A stretch of DNA of 64,000 bases from Catonia carolina (taxonomy: Eukaryota; Arthropoda; Insecta; Hemiptera; Achilidae): the NCBI GenBank assembly GCA_035578175.1, contig JAQMRL010000012.1:25936862-26000861 (forward strand), read 5' to 3'. The notes beneath the pieces are model-generated. The model had not been told where the DNA came from. It saw nothing but the letters and a program-made list of their open reading frames with translations, and ran no database searches. Both the position numbers and the translations under genes were made by a program. Below are positions 30,097 to 40,768 of this stretch, piece by piece; the stretch's first letter is position 1, and every line of letters starts with the position of its first letter.

Positions 30097-32787
30097 TTAG
30101 ATCAATAGATCTCTACTCCATTTTCTTCGTAGGCGTCGGTGTGGTAAGTTTCGTCTTGACATTTGCTGTATTAGGGGATTGATGTGATCTGTTAATTTTC
30201 TGTTAAATTTGGAATATTTTAATTTAGCAGTTTCTGTTACAAAAGGGATTTTCAAATCGGAATGCAATGTTAAATTTGTTACGTAATATGGGGCGTTCGT
30301 TATCATCCGAAGTATTTTTGACTGATGAGTTTGAATTTTTTGAATGTGAGTTTTCTTTGCGGTCCCAAAAATTTCAATACCGTAATTCCATATCGGTCGT
30401 AAATAGGCTTTGTATGTTAATAATTTAAATTTTAATGGTAGAGTTGATTTTCTGTTGATGAATTTTGAAAGTAATCTTGTACGGTTATTTAGTTGCAAAC
30501 GTTTTGTTTTGATATGATATCCCCAAGTCAGTCTACGGTCTAAATGGAGGCCAAGATATCGAACTTTATTTTCTTGCGGTATCTCATTGTTATCCAGGTA
30601 AACAGTTGGACAAGTTCTTCTTCTTAAAGTAAAAGTCACTTGCACAGATTTCAGCGGGTTAACTTTCATTCTCCAGTTTTTGAGCCATGTAGATACCTCA
30701 TACAAGTGATTTTGGATGTTCATCGAAGTTTCTTCTGGAGATTCACTGCTGCATAACAGAACGGTATCATCTGCGTACGCTGCTACTGTCGTGAAGTCAT
30801 TTTCCGGGAAGTCAGACGTAAATATGGAGTACAAAGCAGGAGATAATATGGACCCTTGAGGAACTCCTGCTTCGATATGCCAGACATTAGAATATTCCAA
30901 ACCTTGGCGCACAACAAAATATCTATCCTCTAAAAATGATCTCAGAATTCCATAATATGTATCAGAAAAAATAGATTTTAATTTATACAAAAGCCCGGGA
31001 TGCCAAACCTTATCGAACGCCGAACTAATATCCAGAAATACAGCCGATGTGTATAATTTTTGTTCTAACCCTACAGAAATTAAATCAACCACTCTGTGCA
31101 GCTGATGAGTTGTTGAATGCTGCCTTCTGAATCCAAACTGATAATTTGGAGTTGTAGCTTCAATTATCGGCGAAAGTCGATCTAACAAAATTCGTTCAAA
31201 AAGTTTAGACACGATTGAAAGAAGGCTAATGGGCCGGTAAGAGCTTACACAGTGAGATGGTTTTTCCGGCTTCTGAAATAAAACAATAGTTGATAATTTC
31301 CATTGTAAAGGAAAATGCGCAGTTCTGAGAATAGCATTAAATATGTTTCGTATAAAAATTATCCCTCTTTCTGGTAACTCCTTTAATATCTCAGCAGTTA
31401 TCAAATCCAGACCTGGTGACTTGTGCAATGGAAGACGTTTAATAATACTCTTGACCTCGTTTAAACTCACAGGTTTAGGCGGCAACGATAGCGTAGTTGG
31501 GCACGTTACGAATTCCTGTACATCCCTGTCAAACTCAATGTCTCCTGTTTGCACATGAGGTTTAAATACGTTGCTGAGATGTTCTCCAAATAAATCAGCT
31601 TTTTCTTGGTCAGACTTGGCCCAGGTTTGGTTCTCACGCCGAAGAGGAGTCGAAACTGGAACTTGCTTTAGAAGTCGCTTTGTTGCTCTCCATAACGAGC
31701 CATCTTCTGTGTCCAGGGAATTCAAGCGGCTTTCAAAGCGGTCGAGTTTAACTGCCCAGATTTCCTTTTTAAGTCTGTTGGATAGCCGATTGACAGTAGA
31801 TTTATCGTCCGGAAGTCTTGTACGATGCCATCGACGACGTGCTGCCCGTTTTTGAGTAATTAATTCCCTTATGGATCTGGGATAATGAGGTCCATTGCGT
31901 TCATTTTTTGAAACAGTTATTGCAGAATCCCATGCAGCAGATTGAATGATAGAGGTAAAATCGTCTATGGCGCATTCTAAATCGTGAGCAGTTTTTAAAG
32001 GGACGTGAACATTTAAATTGTTATTTACAAGATTTTGAAATTTGACCCAATCCATCTTACCGGTTGGCGTTAGCGATGGTAGTTGCTGTTTATAAAGAGG
32101 AGTAGCACTTATAGTTAATAGAACCGGAGAATGGTCGGATCTAAAATCGTCTAAATTTTCAACCGCATGGTGAAATCGACTTATACCTCGTGTTATAAAT
32201 ATATCTAGTATATCAGGTAGCTTTGTGACGGCAGAAGGCCAATATGTCGGCATCCTGGGCGTTATTACTTCAAATCGATTGTAGTCAACTACATTTAGCA
32301 GTTGCCTGCCTCGTGGTGTATTGACTCTACATCCCCACTGAGTGTTCTTCGCATTATAATCACCACCTGCAATAAATGCTGGTCCCAACTCATCGAAAAA
32401 ATTTTGAAACTCCTCCTCAGTTACTCGAAATCGTGGCGGACAATAAACTGATGCTACATTAAATTTTAACTGGTTTAGGTATAAAGAAAGTACAGTTGCC
32501 TGAAGAAAATTTGTTGGAGGTTCAGTGAAAAGGAAGTCATGTTTTAAAGTCGCCTTGATGATAATTGCCGTGCCCCCTTGGCTCCGGTCGGCCGGGTGAT
32601 CAGTCCGGTAAACGATGTAACCGGGAACGTAAAAACGAGAACGTGAAGTCAAGTGAGACTCCGAAATGAGGGCGATGTCTATTCTTTTCTCATGTAGCAC
32701 ATATTCTAGCTCATTAAAATGTTGTGAAATACCATTAGCATTCCACAACAAGATGACAAGGGAATTAGATGTCATATTATTTGGCAT
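30097..32787 (-). CDS. LINE ORF2: endonuclease plus reverse transcriptase
   Basis: 896 residues, intact. It nicks target DNA and reverse-transcribes the element RNA at the nick. Residues 1-230 form the endonuclease/exonuclease/phosphatase fold, with WNANGI, LISESHL (catalytic Glu), AGGDYNAKNTQWGC (Asp/Asn) and SDHSPVLL (catalytic Asp/His near residue 218). The reverse transcriptase follows with SYRPISLLSIVSKLFER, QFGFRRQHSTTHQL, AVFLDISSAFDKVWH, GVPQGSILSPALYSIF and YADD at residues 671-674. A thumb and a C-terminal segment ending WSRDLLI close the protein. There is no RNase H domain, as in Jockey-type elements. The ATG lies inside the end of ORF1, so translation probably depends on reinitiation at the overlap. 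Confidence 0.95.
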   Translation of the reverse strand: MPNNMTSNSLVILLWNANGISQHFNELEYVLHEKRIDIALISESHLTSRSRFYVPGYIVYRTDHPADRSQGGTAIIIKATLKHDFLFTEPPTNFLQATVLSLYLNQLKFNVASVYCPPRFRVTEEEFQNFFDELGPAFIAGGDYNAKNTQWGCRVNTPRGRQLLNVVDYNRFEVITPRMPTYWPSAVTKLPDILDIFITRGISRFHHAVENLDDFRSDHSPVLLTISATPLYKQQLPSLTPTGKMDWVKFQNLVNNNLNVHVPLKTAHDLECAIDDFTSIIQSAAWDSAITVSKNERNGPHYPRSIRELITQKRAARRRWHRTRLPDDKSTVNRLSNRLKKEIWAVKLDRFESRLNSLDTEDGSLWRATKRLLKQVPVSTPLRRENQTWAKSDQEKADLFGEHLSNVFKPHVQTGDIEFDRDVQEFVTCPTTLSLPPKPVSLNEVKSIIKRLPLHKSPGLDLITAEILKELPERGIIFIRNIFNAILRTAHFPLQWKLSTIVLFQKPEKPSHCVSSYRPISLLSIVSKLFERILLDRLSPIIEATTPNYQFGFRRQHSTTHQLHRVVDLISVGLEQKLYTSAVFLDISSAFDKVWHPGLLYKLKSIFSDTYYGILRSFLEDRYFVVRQGLEYSNVWHIEAGVPQGSILSPALYSIFTSDFPENDFTTVAAYADDTVLLCSSESPEETSMNIQNHLYEVSTWLKNWRMKVNPLKSVQVTFTLRRRTCPTVYLDNNEIPQENKVRYLGLHLDRRLTWGYHIKTKRLQLNNRTRLLSKFINRKSTLPLKFKLLTYKAYLRPIWNYGIEIFGTAKKTHIQKIQTHQSKILRMITNAPYYVTNLTLHSDLKIPFVTETAKLKYSKFNRKLTDHINPLIQQMSRRNLPHRRLRRKWSRDLLI

Positions 32788-34084
32788 TATTTTTAGACAT
32801 TAAGGCTTGTATGAGTTGAGTCATCAACGAAATCATTGGAAACAATAGAGTTTTCATTTCCGACAAAAAAGTATTAATTTGACTTGACGGCCCCAACGCA
32901 GCATTATATTCCGCAATTTGGGCAGATGAAAATATGGAAGGTGAATGTACCTGTAATAATGGAGTTTGTCCTGCTTGAATTTTATTTCCGGTGGATTTTG
33001 AAGGCAACGGTGGAAAAGATGAAGAATTAATGTCAGGTACTGGGTGCCTTTGATTTTTTGAATTTTCACCTGTTTTATGAAGGGGTGCCCGACGTTTCTG
33101 GATTTCCTTGTATATAGCACACCCTTTGTAGTTAGCCGGGTGAGACTGGGAACAGAGCGCACACGTGGCTGGCGTATCGCGTGGTTTGGTACAACTGGAA
33201 GACTCATGATCCCCTGCACAACGCACGCATTTAGGAGCGTGATTACAATAACGTCTTGTATGTGAATATTGCTGGCACCTTAGACATTGAACTATATGGC
33301 GTTTCGGACGCGGCGGCTCAACTTTTATTTTAGAAAAAAATAAAGACGTTACATCAAATATTTGTTGATTATTTTCTGCCTTCTCTAGGTCTACAAACAA
33401 CAGCGGCAAATACTGTTTTGTGCGATGGGACATAACATTCGATACACTGCGTACTGTATGACCTTTCTCCTTCAGTTCTGAAATTATCAGGCTATGATCC
33501 ATCGACTGGTGCAACCCACGTATGACTACCCTGAATGGTTTATCTTCAGAAAGCTGATAGCAGTGAAAGTCAGCATTATTTTCTCTCAAATATTTGACAC
33601 ACTTTCTGTAATCATCACCATTGGAAAGGTAAATAGTGATACCTTGAGTTGTCGAAGAACATTTGAAACTGTCTCCGACTAACTGTTTTAAAATGTTGCA
33701 TAACGGAACGTAATTTACGTTTGACTTTAAGAAAATCGGCGGGGGCCGTTGAATGTTCAACTTAGTTTTATCGCTTTCTGAGTTGTCGTTCGAAATATCA
33801 GAAAGTAAGGAATATTTATTACTGACAGGAGTTTTGTTTTCATATAAAATTGAATTTTTCGACCGTGGATCATTCGGATGTATTTTTTTAATAGCATTTT
33901 CATCAATAGAAACGTCAGTAATTTTACGTTTGTTTATTACTTGCCTCCATTCCGTGTTATTGGAGCCGTAATTATCTGAATTACTATTTTTGGTTACGTT
34001 ATCCAAACTCGAACTAGTTTGGATAGTTTGGACAGTCTCCATAGTAGGACACGGGCCGTAACCAACGTTGTTACTCGGTTGCAT
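32777..34084 (-). CDS. LINE ORF1: gag-like nucleic-acid-binding protein
   Basis: 435 residues. It packages element RNA and helps target it to chromosomes in related Jockey elements. The N-terminal 120 residues are low complexity (Ser/Asn/Lys-rich). Residues about 120-265 form the conserved PRE-C2HC-type region (FRVVIRGLH, LFVDLEKAENNQQIF). Three zinc knuckles follow: C267-x2-C-x4-H-x4-C280, C286-x2-C-x3-H-x4-C298 and C308-x2-C-x3-H-x6-C322. The C-terminus is a Ser/Pro-rich linker and a hydrophobic tail. The stop codon overlaps the ORF2 start. Confidence 0.93.
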   Translation of the reverse strand: MQPSNNVGYGPCPTMETVQTIQTSSSLDNVTKNSNSDNYGSNNTEWRQVINKRKITDVSIDENAIKKIHPNDPRSKNSILYENKTPVSNKYSLLSDISNDNSESDKTKLNIQRPPPIFLKSNVNYVPLCNILKQLVGDSFKCSSTTQGITIYLSNGDDYRKCVKYLRENNADFHCYQLSEDKPFRVVIRGLHQSMDHSLIISELKEKGHTVRSVSNVMSHRTKQYLPLLFVDLEKAENNQQIFDVTSLFFSKIKVEPPRPKRHIVQCLRCQQYSHTRRYCNHAPKCVRCAGDHESSSCTKPRDTPATCALCSQSHPANYKGCAIYKEIQKRRAPLHKTGENSKNQRHPVPDINSSSFPPLPSKSTGNKIQAGQTPLLQVHSPSIFSSAQIAEYNAALGPSSQINTFLSEMKTLLFPMISLMTQLIQALMSKNNAK

Positions 34085-34305
34085 AGCAACCTAACCTTAA
34101 ACGAACAAATTTATGGTGTTCGTTGTAATTTTCTTGGAACAGTTTTCAATATAAAGTAAATTAATTCTGAAAAACACTTACAATGAAACTGAAGACCAGA
34201 CGATATTATTTTTACGAAAATGGTCAATAATTCAGTACATTTAACATAAATGACCAGCACAAAAACACAACAAACATCAGCTGTCGGAAGTCACATAAAA
34301 AAATC

Positions 34306-34346
<41 letters not shown>

Positions 34347-34364
34347 TCGATATTATAACAGTAT

Positions 34365-34412
34365 TTTGTTTACTTTCTCTTGGCTTTGTAAATATATAAG
34401 GAAGTAGCTGTT
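34365..34412 (+). repeat. Family A end fragment
   Basis: 'tttactttctcttggctttg' and 'aatatataaggaag' match the first 45 bp of family A copy 1. Nothing else of the unit follows. Confidence 0.5.
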
Positions 34413-34760
34413 AAACAATCCGGAACAGCTGGAAAAACAGATGTGTAAAAAAACGGAGCTGTACAACAGGCTAACAGCACACCCCTTTTACACACAGGTG
34501 CACAAAAACAGGCTCTGGATGTTATAACAGCATGCCCTGCGGTACACCAGCCAAGATCGGGCGTATAGAAGACCATTCTAAACCATAGTTTACTGAAAAG
34601 AATTTTTCACCTATGTATGATTTCAAAATTAAATAATACATGTGTTATACACTTCTTTGTAGTTTAAAAACTAGACCTTGGTGCCATGTCCGATCAAATA
34701 CTTAGGTAGCACCTAAAAACACTCCTGCAGTGTAAAGTTTCCTCTTTAGCGATGAAGATA
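34413..34760. other. No gene seen
   Basis: A 68-codon Cys/Ala-rich frame lies on the minus strand (34370-34576), but it starts inside repeat sequence and matches nothing I recognise. Confidence 0.45.
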
Positions 34761-36914
34761 TACCGGGTGTCCCACGAGTAACCCAACATGCTTCTGAGGT
34801 GTATTCCTCTCATAAAAATAATGAACAAAGTACATAAAAACACAGGTCTCGAATCGCTTTGTTAGTGAGTTACAGCACGCGAAAATTTTCGTCCGGGTTT
34901 CACTTCCCCTGCAAAAATAAACCCCTACGGAAATGTTTAGAGCGTTAATTAAGTTGGGAAACTAAACAGAGTTTAAGTAAAATGAGCTGAAAAATTTAAT
35001 AAAACAGGTCGCAGATCTGTAACTACAGTATTTTTTTGAGATATGTATTATATTTGTACGCAAACTACATCAAATTAGGTTTCGAAAGCTTTTTTCTTTA
35101 TGGTTTGAAGTACACTAACTTTGTTAAATGAGTAACAAATATATTGAATTTTTAAACAAAATTGTAGAGCATTTAATTCTGAAGAGAATGATGTAAATAG
35201 ACTAATAAGAAACAAACAACAACTGTAGATAATCGGGTTTACATTAAATCAAAACACACAAAGAATGATAAAGAAATTGCAATAATTGTTTATAAATAAA
35301 CATTCAATGTAATGTGGTGAAAAAACATCCTAATTACTTTAAATATGTAGGATATACTGTTGATTTGGAAATATAGTATTTAGTCAATTAAATACAAAAC
35401 AGTTTTTAACATTGTACGTAAAAAGACAGAGTGTGAGTAACACGTACTCACCAAACATTTTTACCAGTTTTCAATAACTTACCAACAAATGGATCTTTTC
35501 CAACGGTAACTGTCTTGTTCCTCTGCATGCCCTCTAATACAGCCTGTACGCCAACAATAATATGTCACTGAAATGATACAGCGCAGTCCTCAACTTAGCA
35601 CTCGCCTACTTTCAAATCGAATATACGTATTTTTGTATCTCGTAGTACAATCTGGAGAACATTGAAGGAAACTACTTTTATCCGTACCTTTTGCAAGCTG
35701 TTCAAAATCTTCATCCAGGGGCCAATTAATTAAGACTAAATTTTGTCGATGGTACACGAAAATCGAAATATTGTAGATTACATTTTATTCACGGATGAAT
35801 CGATGTTTACAAAATACGGAATATTAAATTCGAAGAATAGTCACAGGTGGTCCACTGAAAATCTGAAAGAAAATGCAGTCAAACTTTCAAATTCTATTTT
35901 CCATAAATGTATGTTGTGGTATAATTGGGGATGTTAGTTGGCCCATTTTTTTTTATCAAAATCGCCTTACTGGTCTTGCGTGCAAAATCAACTGCAGTTC
36001 TGCTTGAAGAAGTATCACTTGTAAAACGACAGCAAATGATATTTCACCAACGCATTATTTATAAGATGTTAGACAGTGCTTAAACTTAAGTCTTCCGGGC
36101 AGATGGATTGGTCGAGGTAGGACAATTAATTGGCCTCCTAGGCCTCCCGATTTAAATCCCTTGGATAACTTTTGGGGTTAATTAAAGGAACTCGTTTACG
36201 CAGAACCTGTAAATTCCAAAGACGAAATTGAACCGAATTTTAACGCTTGTGAACAAATTACGAACGACGTTGATTATATCAAAGAGTTACGTTTGATCTT
36301 ATTAAGCGCACTAGATTGTGCTATCTATCAAGGAAATTATTTTGAACAATATCTGTAAGGTATGAAATAAAATTTGCATTAATTAAATAATTCTTATGTT
36401 TATTTTCGGTTTTTATTCTCCATGTGTTTTGATTTAATAAAAACCAGATTTTCCTCAGTTTGTGTTTGTTTCTTAATGGTCTATTTTACATCAATTTCTT
36501 AAAAATTAAATTCTCTACTAGTTTTGTTAAAAAAAGTTCGTATGTTTGTTATCCATTTAACAAAGTTAGTGTACTTCAATCCATAGAGTAAACAGCTTTC
36601 GAGACTTAATTTGGTGTATTATGTCAAGATATCTCAAACAATACTCTAATTACAGAGCTGGAACCTGTTTTATTCAATTTTTCAGCTCATTTTACATAAA
36701 CTCTGTTTAATTTTACAACTTAATTAACGCTCTAAACATTTCTGTAGGGCTTCATATCTGCAGGGGAAGTGAAACCTGGACGAAAATTTTCGCCAGCTGT
36801 AACTCGCTAAGAAAGCGATTCCGGACCTATGTTTGTATGAAGTTTGTTCATTATGAGAGGATTATTATTTTTACACCTCAGAAGTATGCCGCGTTACTCG
36901 TGAGATACTCTGTA
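34761..36914 (+). mobile_element. Long-inverted-repeat transposon, decayed relative of the 15023 element
   Basis: The element is 34763-36912 (2150 bp) between TA dinucleotides (34761-34762, 36913-36914). The ends CCGGGTGTCCCACGAGTAAC and its inverse are clear, and inverted similarity runs about 500 bp into each side (to about 35265 and from about 36412). The order of blocks (a 'gagttacagc' block, 'ttaattaag', 'aactttgttaa') is the same as in the 15023 element, so they are one family at different ages. Confidence 0.85.
35600..36358 (+). pseudogene. Transposase remnant in the decayed long-repeat element
   Basis: Recognisable pieces in order are NIVDYILFTDESMFTKYG (35762-35817, with the first Asp), NSKNSHRWSTEN, a stretch ending CMLWYNWG, then after stops and frame changes LPGRWIGRG and NWPPRPPDLNPLDNFWG (36130-36180, third Asp), and finally a helical tail. 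The middle block with the second Asp is not recognisable. Compare FTDEAQF...WIGRGG...PPRSSDLSPLDY in the element at 15 kb. Nonfunctional. Confidence 0.75.
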
Positions 36915-37113
36915 TAATCCAATACGCTATGTAATTGTGGTTGTGTTGAATGTGCCTCACGAGACCCAAACTGATCATTTACTGTAATGATAAAAATAAG
37001 TTTTATTTGTTATTAGCATTCATGAGAAGTTGAAAGATTTAAGGAACAAATTTAAATGTAAAATTTACATTGTAATTAAAATTTTAAAATTAACTTCCTA
37101 ACAGACTGTTTAT

Positions 37114-37129
37114 TTTCTTATGATTTCAG
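37114..37129 (+). promoter_or_regulatory. Candidate splice acceptor upstream of the receptor exon
   Basis: tttcttatgatttcag ends at 37129 and fits a 3' splice site with a pyrimidine-leaning tract. If used, an upstream 5' UTR exon exists outside the recognised sequence. Confidence 0.35.
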
Positions 37130-37210
37130 ATGTCGGAATTTGAAAAAAATTGGAGATATGATAACATTTTGACAATTGGCGTGTCAAGACAATATAAAAG
37201 GAAGATGTAG
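37130..37210 (+). other. Upstream open reading frame in the receptor leader
   Basis: ATG at 37130 gives a 26-codon frame (MSEFEKNWRYD...) ending TAG at 37208-37210, 25 bases before the main ATG and out of frame with it. If transcribed, it could reduce translation of the receptor. Confidence 0.35.
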
Positions 37211-37235
37211 CAAATAAGGCGACCGTTTATTAAAA

Positions 37236-38481
37236 ATGAATAAAGGAATACGGACATGGATATTAATAATTATTGTAATCGTTTTTATAGAATGCACTAT
37301 ATCAAATTTAATTGAAAATTCAAATTTAACTTTATTCCATTCGATTATGACAAAAGAAAATTATTCAAATGAATCCAGTGATGATGAATTTCTTACCTTT
37401 ATTGATAATGAATTCAGTGGAAATTTAGAAAATAATTCAAATTTCATAAAGTATGAATTGGAACAGAATTTTACAAATAATATTAAAAATTTAAGTAGTA
37501 TTTTTAATTTTATCTTTTATAATAATAATATTGAAGAAAATAAGACAAGTATTATCAATAAAATACCACAAAATGTTACTAAATTTTTAAATGAATATGA
37601 TGATAAAATTAGAGATAATAAAGTAAAATATTTAAATGATAATAAAACAGCAGAAATAAATTTAAATTTTAATAATACAAATGAATTCATCATAAACAAT
37701 TATGATGCAAATATCATAAAATTATATAAGGAAGAATTTGAAGATAATAATTTAAATCATAATAATGCATCTAATAATGATTTTTATATAAATATCAATG
37801 ATTTGAATAATTACAATGATATCGATTTTCAAAATGATTATCCCATACACGATTCAAGCATCACAAAAGATTTTACGAAATTACATAATAATTCAAATAT
37901 GAACGATTCAATGGTTCATTTGAATGATTCAATATTGAATGAATTATTAATGAATAATTTGAACGATTCATTCAGCCCAGATATAATATATTTTGAAGAT
38001 TCAAATGAAACAATATTTTTGGAAAATAGAATTAGAAATGACAATATTAGTGATAATATGGATTTAGAATATGATTTATTTAATTATAACATTCAACCAG
38101 AAAAAAATGATGGTATGTTTTTAAATGAATCTATAAAAATTATGAGAAATCATTCAGTTTTATTACCAGATAAAGATGATCAACAGATTCAAGTTGTAAA
38201 CAACACTAATATCACGGAATTTATTTGGCCAATTAAATTATCTGCTGAAGTACCGGGGGATATAATTCTTGGTGGATTAATGATGGTTCATGAGAGGGAG
38301 GATAGTGTTACGTGTGGTCCAATAATGCCAGAGGGTGGTGTTCAAGCGTTAGAAGCTATGTTATATACACTAGATGTTCTGAATAATCGACCGGATGTGA
38401 AATTTAAAATCGGTGCTCATATTTTAGATGATTGTGATAAGGATACATATGGATTAGAAATGGCCGTTGATTTCATAAAAG
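37236..38481 (+). CDS. Metabotropic-glutamate-receptor-like protein, first coding exon (partial)
   Basis: This would be a class C GPCR of the plasma membrane. The exon encodes a signal peptide (MNKGIRTWILIIIVIVFIEC, residues 1-20), then about 300 residues extremely rich in Asn, Asp, Ile and Leu with many N-x-S/T sites, then from about residue 329 the start of the extracellular Venus-flytrap domain: VPGDIILGGLMMVHERE, TCGPIMPEGGVQALEAMLYT and GAHILDDCDKDTYGLEMAV. That run (PGD-ILGGL-VHE, CG, GxQxLEAML, GAHILDxCxxDTYxLE) is characteristic of mGluRs. The 'MPEGGVQALEAMLYTLD' form looks closest to the insect mangetout/mGluRB branch, which is inference. The exon ends at 38481 in phase 1 before GTAAGT; the track's extra 15 codons are intron. 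The seven transmembrane segments are not in the window. Confidence 0.85.
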
Positions 38482-38487
38482 GTAAGT
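38482..38487 (+). promoter_or_regulatory. Splice donor of the receptor exon
   Basis: aaaag|gtaagt. Conservation to the mGluR family stops exactly here (DFIKG), supporting a real exon boundary. Confidence 0.8.
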
Positions 38488-40065
38488 CAATAAAATTGTT
38501 TTATTTTGATTTAATCATATTAATGTAGTTGGTAATAATATGTGTTTTGGTAAATAAATTTAAGTAAATAAATGTTTATTCACTGGTGACCCTTTTCGGG
38601 AATAAACTTTGTCAAAATGTATTAATTTAACAATTAGTCCGATGTTTTTATTAAAATAATTTTGTCCGTTATTAAATTTCAGCAATAGCATTTGCTCATA
38701 CTTAGTTATATATAATACATAATTATACGCCCATTATTTTATTTATTTATTTTATTCTCTCAATACATTTTAATTTACTAATAAGTTAAGATGTATATAC
38801 AATATTTTAAAAATAAATGTACGAATATGGAAAAACTCTTATTTAAAGAGTTATGACCGCGCTAAGGAGTAGTACTAGAAAAATATTTTACAAATATATA
38901 CATGTTAAACCACTAAAAAAGTACGTACTATTAACACAATCAAAATGGTACAAAAATTATGTTTAACAGTTTTAAAAAGCAGTGCATGTAAAATATAAAT
39001 ACGTTTATTTTTTGTTTAACGTCCGACTATTCTGCAATTACTGCTAATGCAGACGGTGAAGGATGATATGATTTTTTGTATGTATCAAAATATGCCGTGC
39101 CTGAATGGGATTCGAAGCCTCGACCGCATGATGAGAGGCGAGCACGTTACCAACTATGTCAATGCGGCCGGCAAATAAATACAATATATACAATTGAATT
39201 TACAAAAATGTCTATAATAATACGAATACCAATACAAATTTGAAAAAAACGTATATTAAGTATTCGTAACGTAAAGATAAGTGAAAAAGATGCATTAAAA
39301 GTATTAAAAAAAATTTAGGTATTTTTATTTTATGGGAACTAATTGGATAAACAAACGTACAAACAGAAAACCAAACATAAAAGATAAGTTCAGACTAACC
39401 AAAGAGAAGTTATTATAAAACTTTGAAATATTTCTAAAGTTCTCGCTTGTGGATCGATAGGATATGAAATTTTCAGTTTATGTTTCAAAAAGTTAGTTAC
39501 AGTGAAACCTAGATAATAATATTGATCTATTTTCCAAAAAGGAAAAAAAGAAATAATTTATATTATTTTTATAAATTTTCACACATTATCTATTGTTACT
39601 ACAAACGTTTCAATAAATAAATCTGTGAAAATTAATCTATTATAACACCTAACATTATTCAAAATCGGTCTCGTAACAACACTATTTCGAAACGGCCCGA
39701 TAACACTGTAAATAATCCCATTCACAGTCCAAATACTGACTAGCTCACTAGAAAGGCGCTGCCTGTTTTTATAACTGCGGACTGATAGTTCCTCAGACTA
39801 TCGAGATCCTTCTAACATTTTCTCTCCTTTATCAGAATATAGCAAAAGGGATAAAAATAAAACCAAACGATTTTACTTGATTTTTTTTTTTTGAATTCTT
39901 ATTCAAAACACTTCATTAATCGCAATTCATTATCTTTGTTCAATGGATTTCACCTCATACATTCACAATTTCTTACAAGAACCAATTTATTACCTTAACT
40001 GTTTTATAGATTACCACTATTGTAATGTTATAATATAGAGAATAAAAATATGGTATTAAAAACTG
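38488..40065. other. Presumed intron; no coding sequence seen apart from a SINE
   Basis: AT-rich with no frame that continues the receptor. It contains SINE family 1 copy 3 at 39003-39172. Confidence 0.5.
39003..39172 (-). mobile_element. SINE family 1, copy 3
   Basis: Same unit as at 24.84 kb, somewhat diverged: B-box region ggattcgaagcctcgaccgc, end 'aatgcggccggc'. A near direct repeat (aaatataaatac before, aaataaatac after) may be the target duplication. Confidence 0.8.
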
Positions 40066-40070
40066 ACACA

Positions 40071-40728
40071 GTTTTCTCTTGCCAACGCAAAAAAGAAAAA
40101 TATAACCTAAACTTTAGAAATAAACAAAAAATTACATCAACCTCACTTTGGCTTAATAATATACGGAAAATCACTCTTTCACCCTTAACTAGGCTCTGTA
40201 GAGAAAAATGCTTTAAACAATTGTAGATCTTTTTATTTTCTATAAAAATTTTTTTATACACTTTTGTCGTAAAATGCATACTAAGGCCGAAAACGTAAAA
40301 AATCCATTTTTTACAGGTTTTCATGAAAGAAAATCACAAATTACCGCTAAACTAAGCGATGTTTGAAATAAAAGTTGTAGATTTTTAAATTGTCTACAAA
40401 TTCTATTATATACTTTTTTGCCCTAAAATGCATACAGAGACCACAATCTAAAAAAACCATTTTCTTCCAGAAAAGAACCGCTTCCCCAAGAATTTCAGCA
40501 GACATGGCTTAAACCCTGTTTTGCAGAGCATAAAAAGTGTAGTAAATGAGGCGATTTAAAAAAAATCGTAAGGGCCGTTTCTGAGGAAATCGCAAAAAAG
40601 TGAAAAATGACACGTTATAAACTTCCGATTGACCGATTTTGATGAAAATGTTTGTGTCGGGTCCTCTTTGTACTAATTTAAGTTTCTAGTTTTGAAGTCG
40701 TACGATTTTCTGTTCTTGAGATATGCTC

Positions 40729-40768
<40 letters not shown>

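Larger units (their letters stand above)
29876..34356 (-). mobile_element. Full-length Jockey-type LINE with 12-bp target duplication
   Basis: The element occupies 29888-34344 on the minus strand. The direct repeat cttcgatattat lies at 29876-29887 and 34345-34356. The 3' end is an A-run (plus-strand T-run to 29911). ORF1 (34084-32777) and ORF2 (32787-30097) overlap by 11 bases. The 5' untranslated region is about 225 bp. Unusually, the 5' end also begins with a T-run on the minus strand (plus-strand A-run 34310-34344, 35 bases). Both ORFs are uninterrupted, so it is a candidate active copy. Confidence 0.95.

Noticed and set aside
38482..38528. Continuation of the receptor frame to the stop at 38528
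   Set aside because: Similarity to mGluRs ends at a consensus GTAAGT donor, and the extra residues (KSIKLFYFDLIILM) are intron translation.
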